The position numbers and the translations under genes were made by a program. Source: Engraulis encrasicolus (taxonomy: Eukaryota > Chordata > Actinopteri > Clupeiformes > Engraulidae). From it: a stretch of DNA of 64,000 bases. The notes beneath the pieces were generated by a model. That model searched no databases. It was not told the origin of the DNA and saw nothing but the letters and a program-made list of their open reading frames with translations. The first letter of the stretch is position 1. Each line of letters begins with the position of its first letter. The stretch is from positions 20,882,098-20,946,097 of the forward strand of contig NC_085866.1 in assembly GCF_034702125.1 (NCBI RefSeq), given 5' to 3'. Positions 15,641 through 59,300 of this stretch are shown here, piece by piece.

Positions 15641-15939
15641 CTAGGAAAGACTATAGGCCTATAGCAGAGAAGCCGAGAAACTGAGAGCATGAAATGACAA
15701 AAAATAATTGGATGATGGTTAACTTAACACTTGCTTCTTCTCACACAAATGCATTTTCCCTATCTAATTGCCCTTAAATCAATTCTAATACATAAATATC
15801 AGAGAGACGATATTTAACAAAAATGGAATTACAAAAAAACCACACCATTGCAAAATGGCATTCATTGTATGGGAAAATCAGACCTACATTTTTAATATTA
15901 CAGGTACTCACAATGCTCCTTGAACTTGTGGCACATGAT

Positions 15940-16250
15940 GTGCATTCCAATATGCAGACTCCCTGCCTGCACTTGTGCTTGTGGCCTCACGTTTTGCTGA
16001 CGCTCCGCCTCCGTGGAGAATCAATTAAGTTTCCCCGCTGTCACAGCCTATAGGCACAACCATTTTTGGGGGACTATTCTTCATTAACCATACACTTTGC
16101 AAATGAGAAAATGGTTTAACAATTGAGCTTTTGCGAGATATTGAAATACAATGCTGTTGTCAGTGATGTCATCATGACATATTACTTCCTGTTACGAGGC
16201 CACACAAGCACAAGTGGAGGACGCAAGTCCACATATTGGAATGCAACTTT
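15940..16250. mobile_element. Foldback element with long inverted ends
   Basis: 'cacttgtgcttgtggcctc' near 15970 is inverted as 'gaggccacacaagcacaagtg' near 16197, with 'cattccaatatg' / 'catattggaatg' further out. A second copy is at 62765-63085. No transposase is encoded. Confidence 0.7.
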
Positions 16251-16359
16251 TGTGTTTGAAATGTACTATCCCCAAATGGCCACAAGATGTCATCATTACG
16301 TCTTCCTAGAAATAAAACTTCTCTTTAAAAAAAAGGGCCTATTGGTGCCAGAGAGGGTT

Positions 16360-19234
<2,875 letters not shown>

Positions 19235-19478
19235 CTTCAACTCTTTTCTATTCTCACCATCTGAAGGGGGAAATAACCGCTGCGCATCAGTGCGCCGCCT
19301 CGAAGCGCAGGCTATTGAGCCGTCTCTCTCTACGATGAGAAGATCAGATAGCTCGCTGTCAGGAAAACTGTGTTTTTGTTGATGACATCTCCCGCCGCGC
19401 TGGAGCGACCTACAATATTTTAGAATTGCATGGACATTTGAATAGTCACCCTGGTCGGATTTAGACGGTACTGCAACG

Positions 19479-47454
<27,976 letters not shown>

Positions 47455-49910
47455 GGAGCAGCAGTTCTGAGGTTTGCAGCAGGAATCTGAGAAAACTTCT
47501 TGCCGTCTGGGGGAGATCTCACTTGTGCAAGGCTCCTCTCCTCTCTTCAAGCACACTTGTCATTTCCTGCCTTTCTGGCCTTCATTTATCCCACCTTGAT
47601 CCTCACTCCTCCCTCCTTTGCTTCTGTGCTGATGGGATGGATTCCTCCATTTGCACGGCGCTCAAGAAGATGGTATCCACGTCAACCTTGTAGTTACTTA
47701 CAGGTCTAGCAACAAGTAGGCTGAGAAACGGGCCAGCGTGAGTGGCTAGCATTCAGCTAAGTCAGCCGTCTTACCAGGTGCTGGTATTTTGAGCTCTATC
47801 TTTTTTTTTTTCAAAGGCTGTCATATGCAAACACATTTTTGAAGGACAAACGAAAACAGAGAAAGCTATTTTATCTGCATATTGTTCCTTTTTGCAGAGC
47901 CATATCTTAACATAAACAAATGCTCATGGATGCAGTTAGGCTTGGTCAGAGGCCATCTTTTTTCCTTCCCTGTTCCTGTTCAGTTTCAAAGGTTGATTGG
48001 GTTCGTAAAGCTGTATTTCCACTCACTTCCTTCCAATTCATCAAGAATATGGACTTACATGTATGCAGATTTATTTGAATATTCGTAGGATTTTTTTTCT
48101 TAAAATCTTTGTTGGTCTGATATTTATTTTGGATTAACATTTGGGGGAATTTCCAAAATCTTTACCTGATTACTGACATAGAATAAGTGTTTAGATGGCC
48201 CTATCCCTAATGTAAGGAGCAATAACGTGCTTAGATACAGTGTATCAGCAAAGCAGGCTTACCAAGCAGGATTTGGTCATTTATTTGGTCAAGAGAATAC
48301 TGGTGATTATTTGATATGAGTGTGTGGTTGTGCGTGGTTGGAAATGCCATGCAAAGAGAGTATTTTTAAAAATGGGTTAGAGCAGAAAGTTTAGGCATTT
48401 AAGTCAATTGGGCCTCATTTTGTAAAATATAATCTTGCACTAGAAGGAATATGTGTCATGGAAATACCAGTGTGAAGGAATGTGACACATTTATATTTAA
48501 CTGATAAGCTCTGTTCATATTCATGCAAAGATGTGCAGTTTTTTGTAGAGGGCATCATTGTTTTATATGCTGAAGGACAATTGTCATTATTAATAGCAAA
48601 TTTTGCACCAATATGGTTGCTCAGACAGCACAAACAGCTATATACACACGTTATGTCAGCCATTTCTCTTTTAAGTTGTTCCTCATCCCTTTGTTTCTAA
48701 TAACTTCCTCGAGCCTCACCACTGAAATGGTTTCACTTCTCGATCATAGACACTGGTAGAAGGTGCATGTGTGTACATGTTAATGTATCCTCTGATGCCC
48801 TTGCTGTTTCGATATGAATAGTTTTAGTTCACTGTGCCCCCTCCACCCCAAAAACTGAATTAGAAAAGAAATTGTGAAGTCTTCCTACCAATTTTGACAT
48901 TGTCTCCCCAAATGCTTAGTGTTCTTTTTCCATTGTTTTCAATGGAAATTAAGAAAAAAATGCTGATTTAGATATTAATGTGACTTTCGTACTCAAGTTA
49001 GACTACTTTCCCCTTGTCAGCTCTCATGTTGTAATATTTTTCAGCTGGCAAGTTGTATACGGTACAATTTGTGTTCCTGAAGCAGGAATGCCCCACTGCA
49101 TGTATGTACATACTACTGTCTGGATGTGGTCAAACAAGTGCCTGACTTGGAGGTATGGTGTGTGCCTTCACAAGTGGTGTAATGCTCCTGTTAAATTATT
49201 GACGATGGGTATCAGGTCTGTGTGCCCATCCCCTTGTATTCTGTTTCCAGTGGAACTCGTCACTTGTCACACATAACTGTAGAAGGTTTTGCATACGAAG
49301 CAAAAGACGCCTAGCATCTCATTCGGTCTGCCTCACTGAGTTTTCCTTTGTACATATTGGCCAACCCCAAGTCATACGACTACTGCAATTAGAAACAGAT
49401 ACCTGAGAACTGGGGTTGGCTCTGAGAACACCCCTCCCCCACAAAAAAAGCAATGGTCGCATCAAAAGCGAAGATGGCCTCTTGTCTGTCATTCTTTAAA
49501 GCAATATTTTTCTCACTGGCATTAACATTTTTTGTAACCGTGGCAGCCCAGTTACATCAGATGAATGTAAGCTAATTCAGTTGTAGCTCCGGTTTCCTAC
49601 TGACGACCCAGTTTCTTCCTTTCCCCTTATTGTTTTTGCACAATAGTTCTGGTTGAAATGATTGCAGTTGCAGTTGGTGTGTTGATTTTTGAAGGGTACA
49701 CATACAATATGCTCCTTGGTAAACTGGAATCGGGAAGATGTGTGGTTTGTCTTGCCGTTTTAAAATCAATGTATATAAGCATTCAATGTCACCGCTCTGT
49801 AAATATTCAGCTGCTCTGAGTTTGTATCAGCTGCTCTTGTTCTGTATATTGGAAGGAAATTTTGCTTTGGTTGAAGAAAAATAAATTAATGTGTCCCTTT
49901 TGTGCCGTTT
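47455..49910 (+). other. sort1: sort1 3' untranslated region
   Basis: About 2.4 kb without credible coding sequence runs from the TGA to shortly after the first strong AATAAA. It is largely free of the SINEs and MITEs that fill the introns, as expected of transcribed 3' UTR. The UTR could hold other poly(A) sites that I did not see. Confidence 0.7.
49880..49885 (+). terminator. sort1: sort1 poly(A) signal AATAAA
   Basis: A canonical AATAAA followed about 15-25 bp later by a T/GT-rich stretch (gtgtcccttttgtgccgtttt). It is the first strong signal after the stop codon. Confidence 0.75.
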
Positions 49911-50094
49911 TAATTCTTTGAATTATTTAAAAGTATTGTAAATGTTCAGATAATATGCTACTTCAAGAAGCTTCTGAAGGCGCCTCTTTTCCATTAGTGC
50001 TTCCCTACCCTCACCAACACTTTCCCACACCCTGACAGGATGTTGTTTTGTCTACCTTAGTTTGCATTCCATGAAAATGCAACTGTCGGGTAAT

Positions 50095-50425
50095 GGTTAG
50101 AAAAGCCAAGCCGCCCACCTGGGAAACTCCTATTGTCATTGTGACAACACTCCACAGCACACAAGAGTTCACGGCACATAACATTGCACACAAAGAAATT
50201 GCATTTATGCCACACCCGTGCAAGGGGGCAGCCCCCAATGGTGCCCCAAGGGAGCAGTGCAGCGGGACGGTACCATGCTCAGGGTACCTCAGTCATGGAG
50301 GAGGATGGGGGAGAGCACTGGTGAATTACTCCCCCCACCACCAACCTGGCGGGTCGAGGGTCGAACCGAAAACCTTTGGGCTTCAAGTCTGACGCCCTAA
50401 CGGCTTACCCATGACTGCCATTAGG
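50095..50425 (-). mobile_element. tRNA-derived SINE (third family)
   Basis: Minus strand head: A box TGGGTAAGCCG and B box GGTTCGACCCT near 50350-50410. The body shares the segment seen at 39545-39690. Confidence 0.65.
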
Positions 50426-50625
50426 GAGTTGGACTGTAGATCACAGGATGGAGGTTCAAAACCCCAACCTTACCAATCCCTTCCTCCCTCCAAAGCTGAA
50501 GTGCCCTTGAGCAAGGCACCTATTCTGACGCTCCTCCAGGTACTGTAACCGATACCCTGTTATACTGTATCTGAAGGTCGCCTGGATAAACGCGTCAGCT
50601 AAGTGTTATGTAATGTAATGAAATC
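50426..50625 (+). mobile_element. SINE between sort1 and ngrn
   Basis: 'ttgagcaaggcacct', 'ggataaacgcgtcagctaag' and a 'tgtaatgtaatg' tail mark the first SINE family in plus orientation. Confidence 0.7.
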
Positions 50626-50983
50626 CTTTTGTCACACTTGCTCCAACCCCACTCGAAATATACAATGTAATGAACCCATTTCTGGGCCCCCTTTCTCCCT
50701 GGGACAGGGACAACAGACCCCTTTGTCCCCCCCTGCCATTAAGTAAATGAAGAAAAAGATTTTATGCAGATTATAAATAAGAATTTATATCACCCTTTGT
50801 CCGGGACTTTGATACGAGACAAACAGGCTCCTCTACCACCTGAGCCACCACTGCCCCACACAGCCACATCTGCAGGTTGTTCATAATCTCTTTTATAGGT
50901 AACTTAATACAGTATTAAAAGTACATGCGGAGTAAAAATGTAATGTGTAAACCAAATCTTAAAAACTATAGTACAAAGTAGTA

Positions 50984-50989
50984 TTTATT
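50984..50989 (-). terminator. ngrn: ngrn poly(A) signal (AATAAA on minus strand)
   Basis: TTTATT on the plus strand about 115 bp beyond the ngrn stop codon. The 3' end would face that of sort1 about 1.1 kb away. Confidence 0.55.
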
Positions 50990-51105
50990 TTGCAACAGTA
51001 TTAGTTACGAAAGTGACCCTCTGTAAGGAGTGCAACATTTGCATCAGCACACAATTACAATAATTCAGTCCAGTTTCAGATTTAACATTCTGTATTGTCG
51101 ACGAC

Positions 51106-51943
51106 TCATACCCTGTAGAGAAAATTGCCCTCTGAGTCAAAGTATTCTCTCCCACTCTTCACTACCAAAGGACTTTTCTCTGTCACAGTTTGTGATAGCT
51201 GCTGTAATTCAGACTCTGTCAATGTAACTCCATCCCACGTCTCTTCACCACCATCTTCAGAATAGCTTCCCTCTTCAAACTTCAACTCAGCCATCTTTTC
51301 AGCCATCTTGACACTGTCATTTTTATGATGCAAAGGTACTGTGCTCATCACAGAACCAGTTCTCAGGGCAGTTGACTGTGGTGAGGGCCTCAGGGAATCA
51401 ACAGACGATCCCTTCCCTACATGTGTCATTTTTCCTTTGGCCGCAGCAGTCACCACCACCTGGCTCTGACTAGTAGAGCCCCCCAGAGCTCCAGTGGGTC
51501 CCGCAGTCAGGGTGTTCTGTGTGCTGGGTGTAGTAGACAACTTTTTACTAGGCTGCGCCAAAGTGATGTCCTCAAGACTTGGTTGCTGCTGTTGCACCTT
51601 AGCCAGTTTCATTCGGGTGCTGGGTGCAGCAGGCAACCTCTTCTGAGGAGAATGCACCACAGGGCCTTCCTCAAGACCCAGGTACCGTTGCTGCTCAGGC
51701 AGTGTGATCTGGGTGCTGCTGCTGGGTGTCGGGAGTGTTTTGGGCCTCTGAACATCGCCGGTGCCATCTGCAAGGGTCGGCTGTTGCTGCTTAGCCAACA
51801 CGGTGTGATCTTGCCTCACCCTCTGTTCGGGGGCAGGAGTGAACTTGCTGCGGAGTATCCGGGAGATTTCGTCAGGCGTGACGGAGAAGCCCTCTGCGAG
51901 ACGACCCACAGTCCACTCCTCTGGGGAATCCTGCTTCAGAAAC
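51106..51943 (-). CDS. ngrn: ngrn coding exon 3
   Basis: Residues 106-384 and TGA. Starts RFLKQDSPEEWTVGRLAEGF. The plus-strand reading frame over 51421-51966 is its antisense shadow. Confidence 0.95.
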
Positions 51944-52612
51944 CTGATGGAAACAACATGTTTTAAAAATGTTTTGTTCAGTAAGGAATGCAATGAATAA
52001 GAGGTTCAACTGCAACCAGTCAGTTCAAGACCAAAAAGGTCAGCCGAAGGGCAGGGAGCCAAAACAAGTTTGTAACACAAGTGTTCTACCACAATGCTTA
52101 ATATCCATTGTATCCATATGTTTCAGGCATACATAGCTGACATTTAGTTCATCAAAAAGATCATTCAATGACCTCTGAATCTTGAGAATGGCCTACCTGA
52201 TTTGTTCAATGGCATCCCAAGTAAGTTTCCTTTCTGGTGCTCCCTTGGGCCTCAGTTGCCTTTTGATTTTGTGGAATTTAACAGTTTTCTGTTTTCTCTT
52301 TTCCTCTCTGCAATTAAAAAAACCCCCAAGGTTAGAAGGTGCCACTGGGTAAAAAAAAAAACCCTGACAGAATATCATTCTCCTCAGTTGCATCACATAA
52401 GCTTACCTGATCACCGCCTCAATCTGAGACTCCACATCATCTGGATCTAAGCCATCATCGTTCGTCCTTTGTTTCTGTGAATGTCTGGGGCCGAAAGCAT
52501 GGTTTTGATTCCATCTGCGCAAGTCGTGGCTAGCTGGCCTTGATGTAAACACTGACAGGGGGACACTGTCCACTTTCAAGATCACAGAGCGAAACAGTCT
52601 TGACATGAGCAT
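51106..52612 (-). CDS. ngrn: Neugrin, mitochondrial RNA/ribosome-assembly factor (gene span)
   Basis: Three coding exons, 52407-52612, 52197-52307 and 51106-51943, sum to 1155 nt and 384 residues with phases 2/2. The N-terminus MLMSRLFRSVILKV is basic and fits a mitochondrial presequence. The conserved core runs from TWDAIEQIR through the PEEWTVGRLAEGFSVTPDEI and RILRSKFTPAPEQR stretch. The C-terminus GREYFDSEGNFLYRV is a clear neugrin signature (human ends GREFFDSNGNFLYRI). The middle (about 155-300) is a low-complexity Gln/Pro/Thr region, which makes this protein longer than the 291-residue human one. NGRN works in mitochondria with RCC1L, RPUSD4, TRUB2 and FASTKD2 on 16S rRNA and large-subunit assembly. 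It is divergent from nfya and convergent with sort1. Confidence 0.92.
52197..52307 (-). CDS. ngrn: ngrn coding exon 2
   Basis: Residues 69-106: EEKRKQKTVKFHKIKRQLRP then KGAPERKLTWDAIEQI. Very basic; phase 2 at both ends. Confidence 0.92.
52407..52612 (-). CDS. ngrn: ngrn coding exon 1
   Basis: Residues 1-69 with the presequence and an acidic end (DPDDVESQIEAVI), donor CAG|GTAAGC. The ATG is the first on the strand with the presequence-like N-terminus. Confidence 0.88.
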
Positions 52613-54667
52613 TGTTGAGCATCAGCTGGCTTCTGACAAGTTGAATCCAAAAGGTGTTGCAATAGACCGTTGGTTCTGTGGAATAAGACATTGAATGTTG
52701 ACCATTTTATTCTACATGGGACAAACTGACAATCAGATGAGAGCAGTTGACGCTGCCCATGTGTGATAGCATGCCTTTGACGTAGCTGAAGTATACCGGT
52801 ACCTGTGTCATTCGCCGTCCCGAAAGGCAGTTGGATGAGTTATCCTTTCATTCACAAAATCAGAAAGTGTTTTCATTCACGAATTTGAGCTAGCAAGTAC
52901 TAACATAGTATTTTGAGGAGTGAATCGCAACGCCTCTGTAATCAACCCACATTTTACGTGCTTCCGCCTTTACCCGGAAACACAGTGAGCTGTAAGCTCT
53001 GTGATTGGCTGCAGGAAGGTTGGAAGAAGTTGTCACTGCTCTGTTACAATTTACTGTTTAATTATATTAGAAAGTATATAGTAGACCATAATTCGATTAC
53101 AGTTTCATGATATTGTTGAACTTGGTCAAACCTCACTCTCAGAAATTTACTGGACAATGCAAATGTGCTATAAACCCGTCTTATTTCCTCACTAGGCGCC
53201 TATGCCCCTTTGTCCCGTGTTGAATGGACTCGTTACATAGTTGTTACATAGGTGTTACATAGTTGCACTATAGGTTCAGGATGTAATGTAACAGTTGAGG
53301 ACTGAAAACACTGTATCAAGCTCTGAATGTATCCACAGAGGACTGTATCAAGTCCCAAGAGGTCTGAACGCTGCGCCACTATCTCTTTTTCCAGGTCAGA
53401 ATTCGGCGTCCACGTGACCACCGAGGTTCTTATTAGCGCCATTTTCTCTGCACACTCTGATGATTGGGTTTTTGAGATCTACGCTGGAGCCAATCAGAGG
53501 ATAACCGGACAGCCGAGAAACGGTAAAAGGGTGCACGGCTTGAAAGGGATGGTAGCTGACAACACGGATTGGTTTGTCATTGACCAACCAAATTACTAAT
53601 TCTGCAAAATACAGAAATTGAAACGGTAACGTGAGACGAATACAACAACCATCGGCATGGTCAAACAACAGTGGTGTCTCAGTAAAGCTACACAAAATGG
53701 CCAAGGGTTAGCAAGCAAGTTAGCTGTAAAATACAACGTTGCTAGCTAGTTAGCAAGACGTGCCGTTGTTCTTTGTTTGAGGACCACGGCCAAGTAATTC
53801 TTGCTGGACTGTGGTCACATTTCGAGCTATCCCATGCTGCTCAGTGAGCAGTGAGGTTAAACTACTCATAATTCCTCTGATCGATGTGAGCCAGCGTACT
53901 CGAACGAGCTCAGAATAACCTTTCTATTGGACTTTTGGTAATAGGAGCTAACCGTAGGCGAAGGTTTGTTTGTGTTGCCTCGCACAAAAGCAGTAGCAGC
54001 TAGACTTCAGACTCTTAGTGGGTAGATGTGGCCTTACAGTCCTGGCATTTTTGGTCATATCGAGTCGAAATTATCTGAAGTAGAATCTATCCAGCTAACT
54101 ACAGACGTTTATTTTGCAAGAATCCCAAACACGTTTCCAGGTGGATTCGCAGAATCCATAAATCAGACCATAGGCTTTTCCAAATATCGTTCCTCCCCCG
54201 AGCGTGCTAAGCAGTGCTATCTCTTCCAGTGGCTCTGTGTATGACTACGACTATTACCTGTCAATTATGTGCTTTGTTGTTCTTTTTTTTGCATGCTGCT
54301 ACTTACCTGATGAAATTCCATTGACGTTGTCTGCTACCTTTCCACAATAACTGGCAAACGCTCACTAGAGCTCTAGCTGACATTAGCTTCCAGGAAAGAC
54401 AGTTCTTCAGTTGCATCCTACAAAGCCCCTATGGACACCTGGATGTTGCCAACACAGAATAAACTGTATTGTATGGTCATGATCGTTTCTCAATCTCATA
54501 AAAAGGTGTTAACGCCCTCCATGTCTATTCGTCAGTCATATGGAATCTTATTGCTCTATGTTTTTTTCTGCTTCTTCTTTTTACTATGTTGTGATGTTTT
54601 TACATGTGATATGGATCCCCTTGGGTCTGGAATAAAGAACTGAATTATTGTTCTTGTCTCATCCCAG
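52613..54667. promoter_or_regulatory. Divergent ngrn/nfya promoter region
   Basis: CCAAT boxes: 53004-53008 (minus), 53463-53467 (minus), 53490-53494 (plus), 53568-53572 (minus). Two ETS-like sites lie near 52960-52980 (CTTCCG, CCGGAA), nearer ngrn. An E-box CACGTGAC is at 53411-53418. The non-coding first exon of nfya must lie here, but I cannot fix its ends. There is no convincing ORF. Confidence 0.5.
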
Positions 54668-54689
54668 GTAGAGAATTCTGAAGAGGGTC

Positions 54690-54764
54690 ATGGAGCAATA
54701 CACTACCGCCAACAGCGGGGAGCAGATTGTAGTCCAGGCGACCAATGGACAGATTCAGCAGCAG
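54690..54764 (+). CDS. nfya: nfya first coding exon
   Basis: Residues 1-25, MEQYTTANSGEQIVVQATNG then QIQQQ. The exon opens at 54668 after an ATCCCAG acceptor, so 22 bp of 5' UTR precede the ATG and an upstream non-coding exon must exist. Confidence 0.94.
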
Positions 54765-56293
54765 GTATGAAGGAATGATCAAAGTTAATTCAAGTTAATT
54801 AACTAACAGCAAACACGAGATTTGATCAATAGCACAAGTGTATGCAACTGTACTGCCTATCCACTGACCCAAGAGTGTCCTGAATGTTTTTGTGTGTGCA
54901 TTATGAAACGAGTCATTTGGTCTTTGTTTTGTTTTGTGTGGTGTTTGTGTTCTGCATTGGATAAGGCTAACTGTAGAGACGTTCTAAAACTGGAAACTGT
55001 TTTGTGTGTGTGTGTGTGTGTGTGTGTGCGCCAGCCAGGGAAAAGACAAGTTGTTTCTTCATTTGTAATGTTGACCCATGTAACGTCACTGGGCCTGTTT
55101 GAAATCGTCGAGCTGGCTAGCCAGTGACTGGTTTTCAGCAGTGCATTCTGGACATGAACTAATGACATTTCTGGACTGAATGTTATACCACTCTGTACCT
55201 GCTCATGTGACACGGGCGTTCGTTCAGGCAATAGTGTTAATAAACGCCATCACGTTTTGACACCTTGCTCCAGTTGCTATTTCACAAGTTCAGCATGCAC
55301 TGTTATCAGCCAGCCGTTCACCTAACATCCATAGAAAGCCAAACTGTTTCCAACGAGCCCAGTGCGATGAGCCAGGTGGGCGTCGCTGATTTGAGTAACC
55401 CAACGTTGGTGCGGTTGTCTGCAGGCGCAGGGCACAGTGACTGCTGTGCAGCTGCAGGCCGAGGCTCCCGTTGCCACGGCGGCGGGCCAGCAAGTGCAGA
55501 CACTCCAGGTAGTGGTGTGAACTCTGACCCCTGACCTCTATGACCTATGACCTCCAGCTCCTCCGTCGCCTTCTGTTCTGCATGCAGCTCTCTCAATAGG
55601 CTGAATCCAGAATGTTCACTTGTACACAGTACTATGTAGGGAATGGATCAATTCCAAGTCGAGCCCTGTGCAGTGAACTTGTGTGTGTGTAAGCTTAATA
55701 GTGAACATGTGCACATTTTGGACACAGCCTCAGTGTATGTGCTGTAAGCCTCCCGGCCAGCATGCTTTTGAGTTGATGCCCATCCTGTCATGACAGAAAA
55801 CAGAGAATTATGGCGAGCAAAGAAAGGACAATGGACAAATGTGTGTTTTCAAGCTTTCTTTGTCTTGTTTATTGACCTAAGTGCAGCTATGAATAGAGCT
55901 AGATGTGTTTTTTTTCTTAAAACCATCCTCAGTTTCTCGAAGCATAATCTAGTGAGTGAGAATCTGAGAAAGGCTTTGGGGTCGAAACGCATCTGTCAGA
56001 TAGTGCTTTCAGGTCAATGCAACACACAAGAGATGACTTGAGAGAGTATGTTTGTTCAGTTTTACTACTGTCATGACTCCGCCTTATGGGCATGATCAGA
56101 CATGCTGGCAAGAGTGCACAGTCAGTCCGGTGCCATAGTACTTCCATTCACAAGCAGACGCCACAGTTACAATTGGATCCATGCAAATTGTCCTCGGACC
56201 TTGTCAGCAGCCTTTTGAGCTGTGGTTTGTGGTGGTGTGTGCTCAGCTGTGCACCTGTGCAACACAAGTGGCTTTCGGCATGCTTCTTTTCAC

Positions 56294-56325
<32 letters not shown>

Positions 56326-59300
56326 CATACATACATGGTATCTGTTTGATTGACGGCATGGTCACTCATGTCATGGATACAAGTCTTGTCCGCACTGCAT
56401 CTTGTCTGCACTACATAAGCTGCATGTGTACTGTATGTGATGTAAAGTGGCTATGTGTTGCGCATCCATGCATCATCACATTTGTGAATATTTCAGTTTA
56501 AGCACTTCTCTCTTACCTCTGGACAAGCTACCTTTCGTTTTGCCCTTACAACCACAAGTTTAACAGGAAACTTTATTTCCCACCCAAGCGCTTTTGAGAA
56601 ACAAGTATCCCAGAGACTGAATACATCGTATTGGTTTTGAAATGTATCATTTTAATCAAATGCATTGTCTTTAGTTAGCAGAACTTGATAAATATTTTCT
56701 CATGGTAGCAGTGTTTAGATAATGTGCAATAAGAAATAACATTTACTGAATCTTGGAACAATGATCTGATTCACGACAACTAGACCAGTAGACAAAACAA
56801 TGTTATCGTTCATTGTGCGTTAATCAGTACATTGTGCAGCCCTAATATTTAGTTAGGTCGCCTCCAAACATTCCCAGCACAGACGTAGACTGAGCTGGTC
56901 ATTATCATATCTTGTCATCAGTCTTCAGTACATTGTGAAGCCCTAGGTACATTTACTCCAAACATGCCGTCGCCCCGTGCAGTTTTCCGACATTCATTTC
57001 CCACCACAGGTCTTGCACTGAGCCGGTCGCCCTGTGTAGTACAGTGCAGCGCAACAGTAACTCATTATCTGAAAAGGAGAGGCTGGAGCACACTGCAGCT
57101 TAGTTTTCAAGACCATATGCTGTGCACACACCCGACTAAAATTTCGGTGTTGCTACACCTTCTTCAGAGACTCCGAAGAAGGTGTAGCAACACCGAAACA
57201 TTAGTCGGGTGTGTGATCAGAATAAAGTCTTGAAAACTAAGCTGCAGTGTGCTCCAGCCTCCTGCAGTGTGCTCCAGCCTCTCCTTTTCAGTGATGTCTT
57301 TCCCACTGTGATGCACCTGCAAGCTGGGGGATGATGCGTAGAGTCCCAATTCTACAGTGACTCCTTACCCCTCTGTACATCTGTCTCTGTGCTTCCGTAC
57401 GGTGCTGCATGTGAAAACCACCACCACCACCCACTGCTGAGTTTGCACCCAGATGAGGTCACTCACTCACCCTATTGCCTCCCCCCACACCCAATGCTGA
57501 CCTCCTCTCTCCTTGGCTGCCCCTCCACCCCCCTCCTTGCCAGGTACAAGCGCAGCCCCTGATGGTGCAGGTGAGTGGAGGCCAGCTCATCACGTCCTCC
57601 GGCCAGCCCATCATGGTACAGGCCATGGGGGGCCAGGGACAGACCATCATGCAGGTGCCCGTGTCGGGAGCACAGAGCCTACAGCAGGTAAGCAGTTCTG
57701 GATGTGGTGGGTGGGGAGGCGGTAGAGGAGAGTAGGCATGGAAGACGATGCGTAGAATACAGTACAGCATATATTTATAGCACAGTATTACAAAATGCAT
57801 ATATATACACATACATACAAGCAAGTTGCGATGGGGGTGGGTGGGGAGTTGGTAGAGGAGTGTAGGCATAGAAGACAATGTGTAGAATACAATACAGCAT
57901 ATAAGTACACGCATATATATACATATATATATATATACACATATATATACACATTCACATACAAGCAAGTTGCGATGGGGGTGGAGAGGTGATAGAGGAG
58001 TGTAGGCATGTCTGTTTGTGGTGGAAATAGTCATGATTATTTTGATGAATAGTAAATGCACCCAACAAGCTCATTTATTTATTTTTTATCTTAGCATTAC
58101 ATTACAATTAGCTTACGCTCATCTCATCCATTTAGGTTATTTTAGATTTTAAGCAATAATTGTAATGTGATGAAACAAGGCAAGAATGTAGAATTGAGTG
58201 AATTCAGTGTATTCTGCAGAGTTTTGTAATAGTAATGGTTACTAGTCTAAAGTTGTCATGGTTCTTATCCGCCCTTCTCTCCTCCACTGTAGATCCAGCT
58301 GGTGCAGCCGGGTCAGATCCAGCTGCAGGGCGGCCAGACGCTACAGCTGCAGGGCCAGCAGGGCCAGGCACAGCAGATTATCATCCAGCAGCCACAGGCA
58401 GCCATCACCGCAGGGCAGAACCAGGTGAGGACACACACACACACACAGCAGATCATCATCCATCCACATTAAGGATAGACTGATATTTATATCGGTATCG
58501 GGCCGATATTTGCATATTTTAAGTGTATCGGTATCGGCCGATACGCGTGTGGTTTTGGCCGAAACGCAATATTAATTATTTTATGTCATTCAGGGTTTTT
58601 TTTTTTAAAGCACCAAGACACTTAATTTTTTTTATTACTTGATTGTTAGACATTACTTGATTGTTAGAGTGGGTGTTTAAATGTTACAAGTTCTACCTCA
58701 GTTTGATAATGTTAAAGGAATGTTTATTTTTAACTTGAGACCTGGAAAATTTGTCAAATTTTTACCTTTTTTTACCCATATCGGCCCCAAATATCGGGTA
58801 TCGGAAATCGGGTATCGGCCAAGGGTGATGACAAAAAAATCGGTATCGCATCGGCCATTAAAAAACCTGTATCGGTCGACCCCTAATCCACATACTATAC
58901 TACACACACACACACACACACACACGGTTGCTAAATTTTGCATACAAAATATTAGCTATTCACTGTTGAGTGGCTGGTAAAAAAAAACTTTTTTTGTCTG
59001 TGTAGCTGGGTATGGATAAGCTCCATATTTTTGCATGCACAGTCCCATGACCTTTATATTGTGTGTGTGTGTCCGTCCGTCCGTCCGGAGACGGAGAGGT
59101 CATATTTATCCATAGACAATATTGGACTGACTAACTGTATGATCATCCCTCTACAACTCTGCTGTGATTTCCATCAGCATTTGAATCTGTGTAACTTTTA
59201 ATGTGCTGCGATTCAAATAAAAGTACTAAACTGTGTGTGTGTGTCTGTGTGTGTGTTCCATCCCCTTCCTCTCTCAGGGCCAACAGATCACAGTGCAGGG

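Noticed and set aside
47455..49900. Several 60-130 codon frames in the sort1 3' region
   Set aside because: They lack splice signals, start context and family similarity, and lie between the sort1 stop and poly(A) signal.
51421..51966. 181-codon plus-strand reading frame
   Set aside because: It is antisense to ngrn exon 3, which has a clear family match and correct splice phase.
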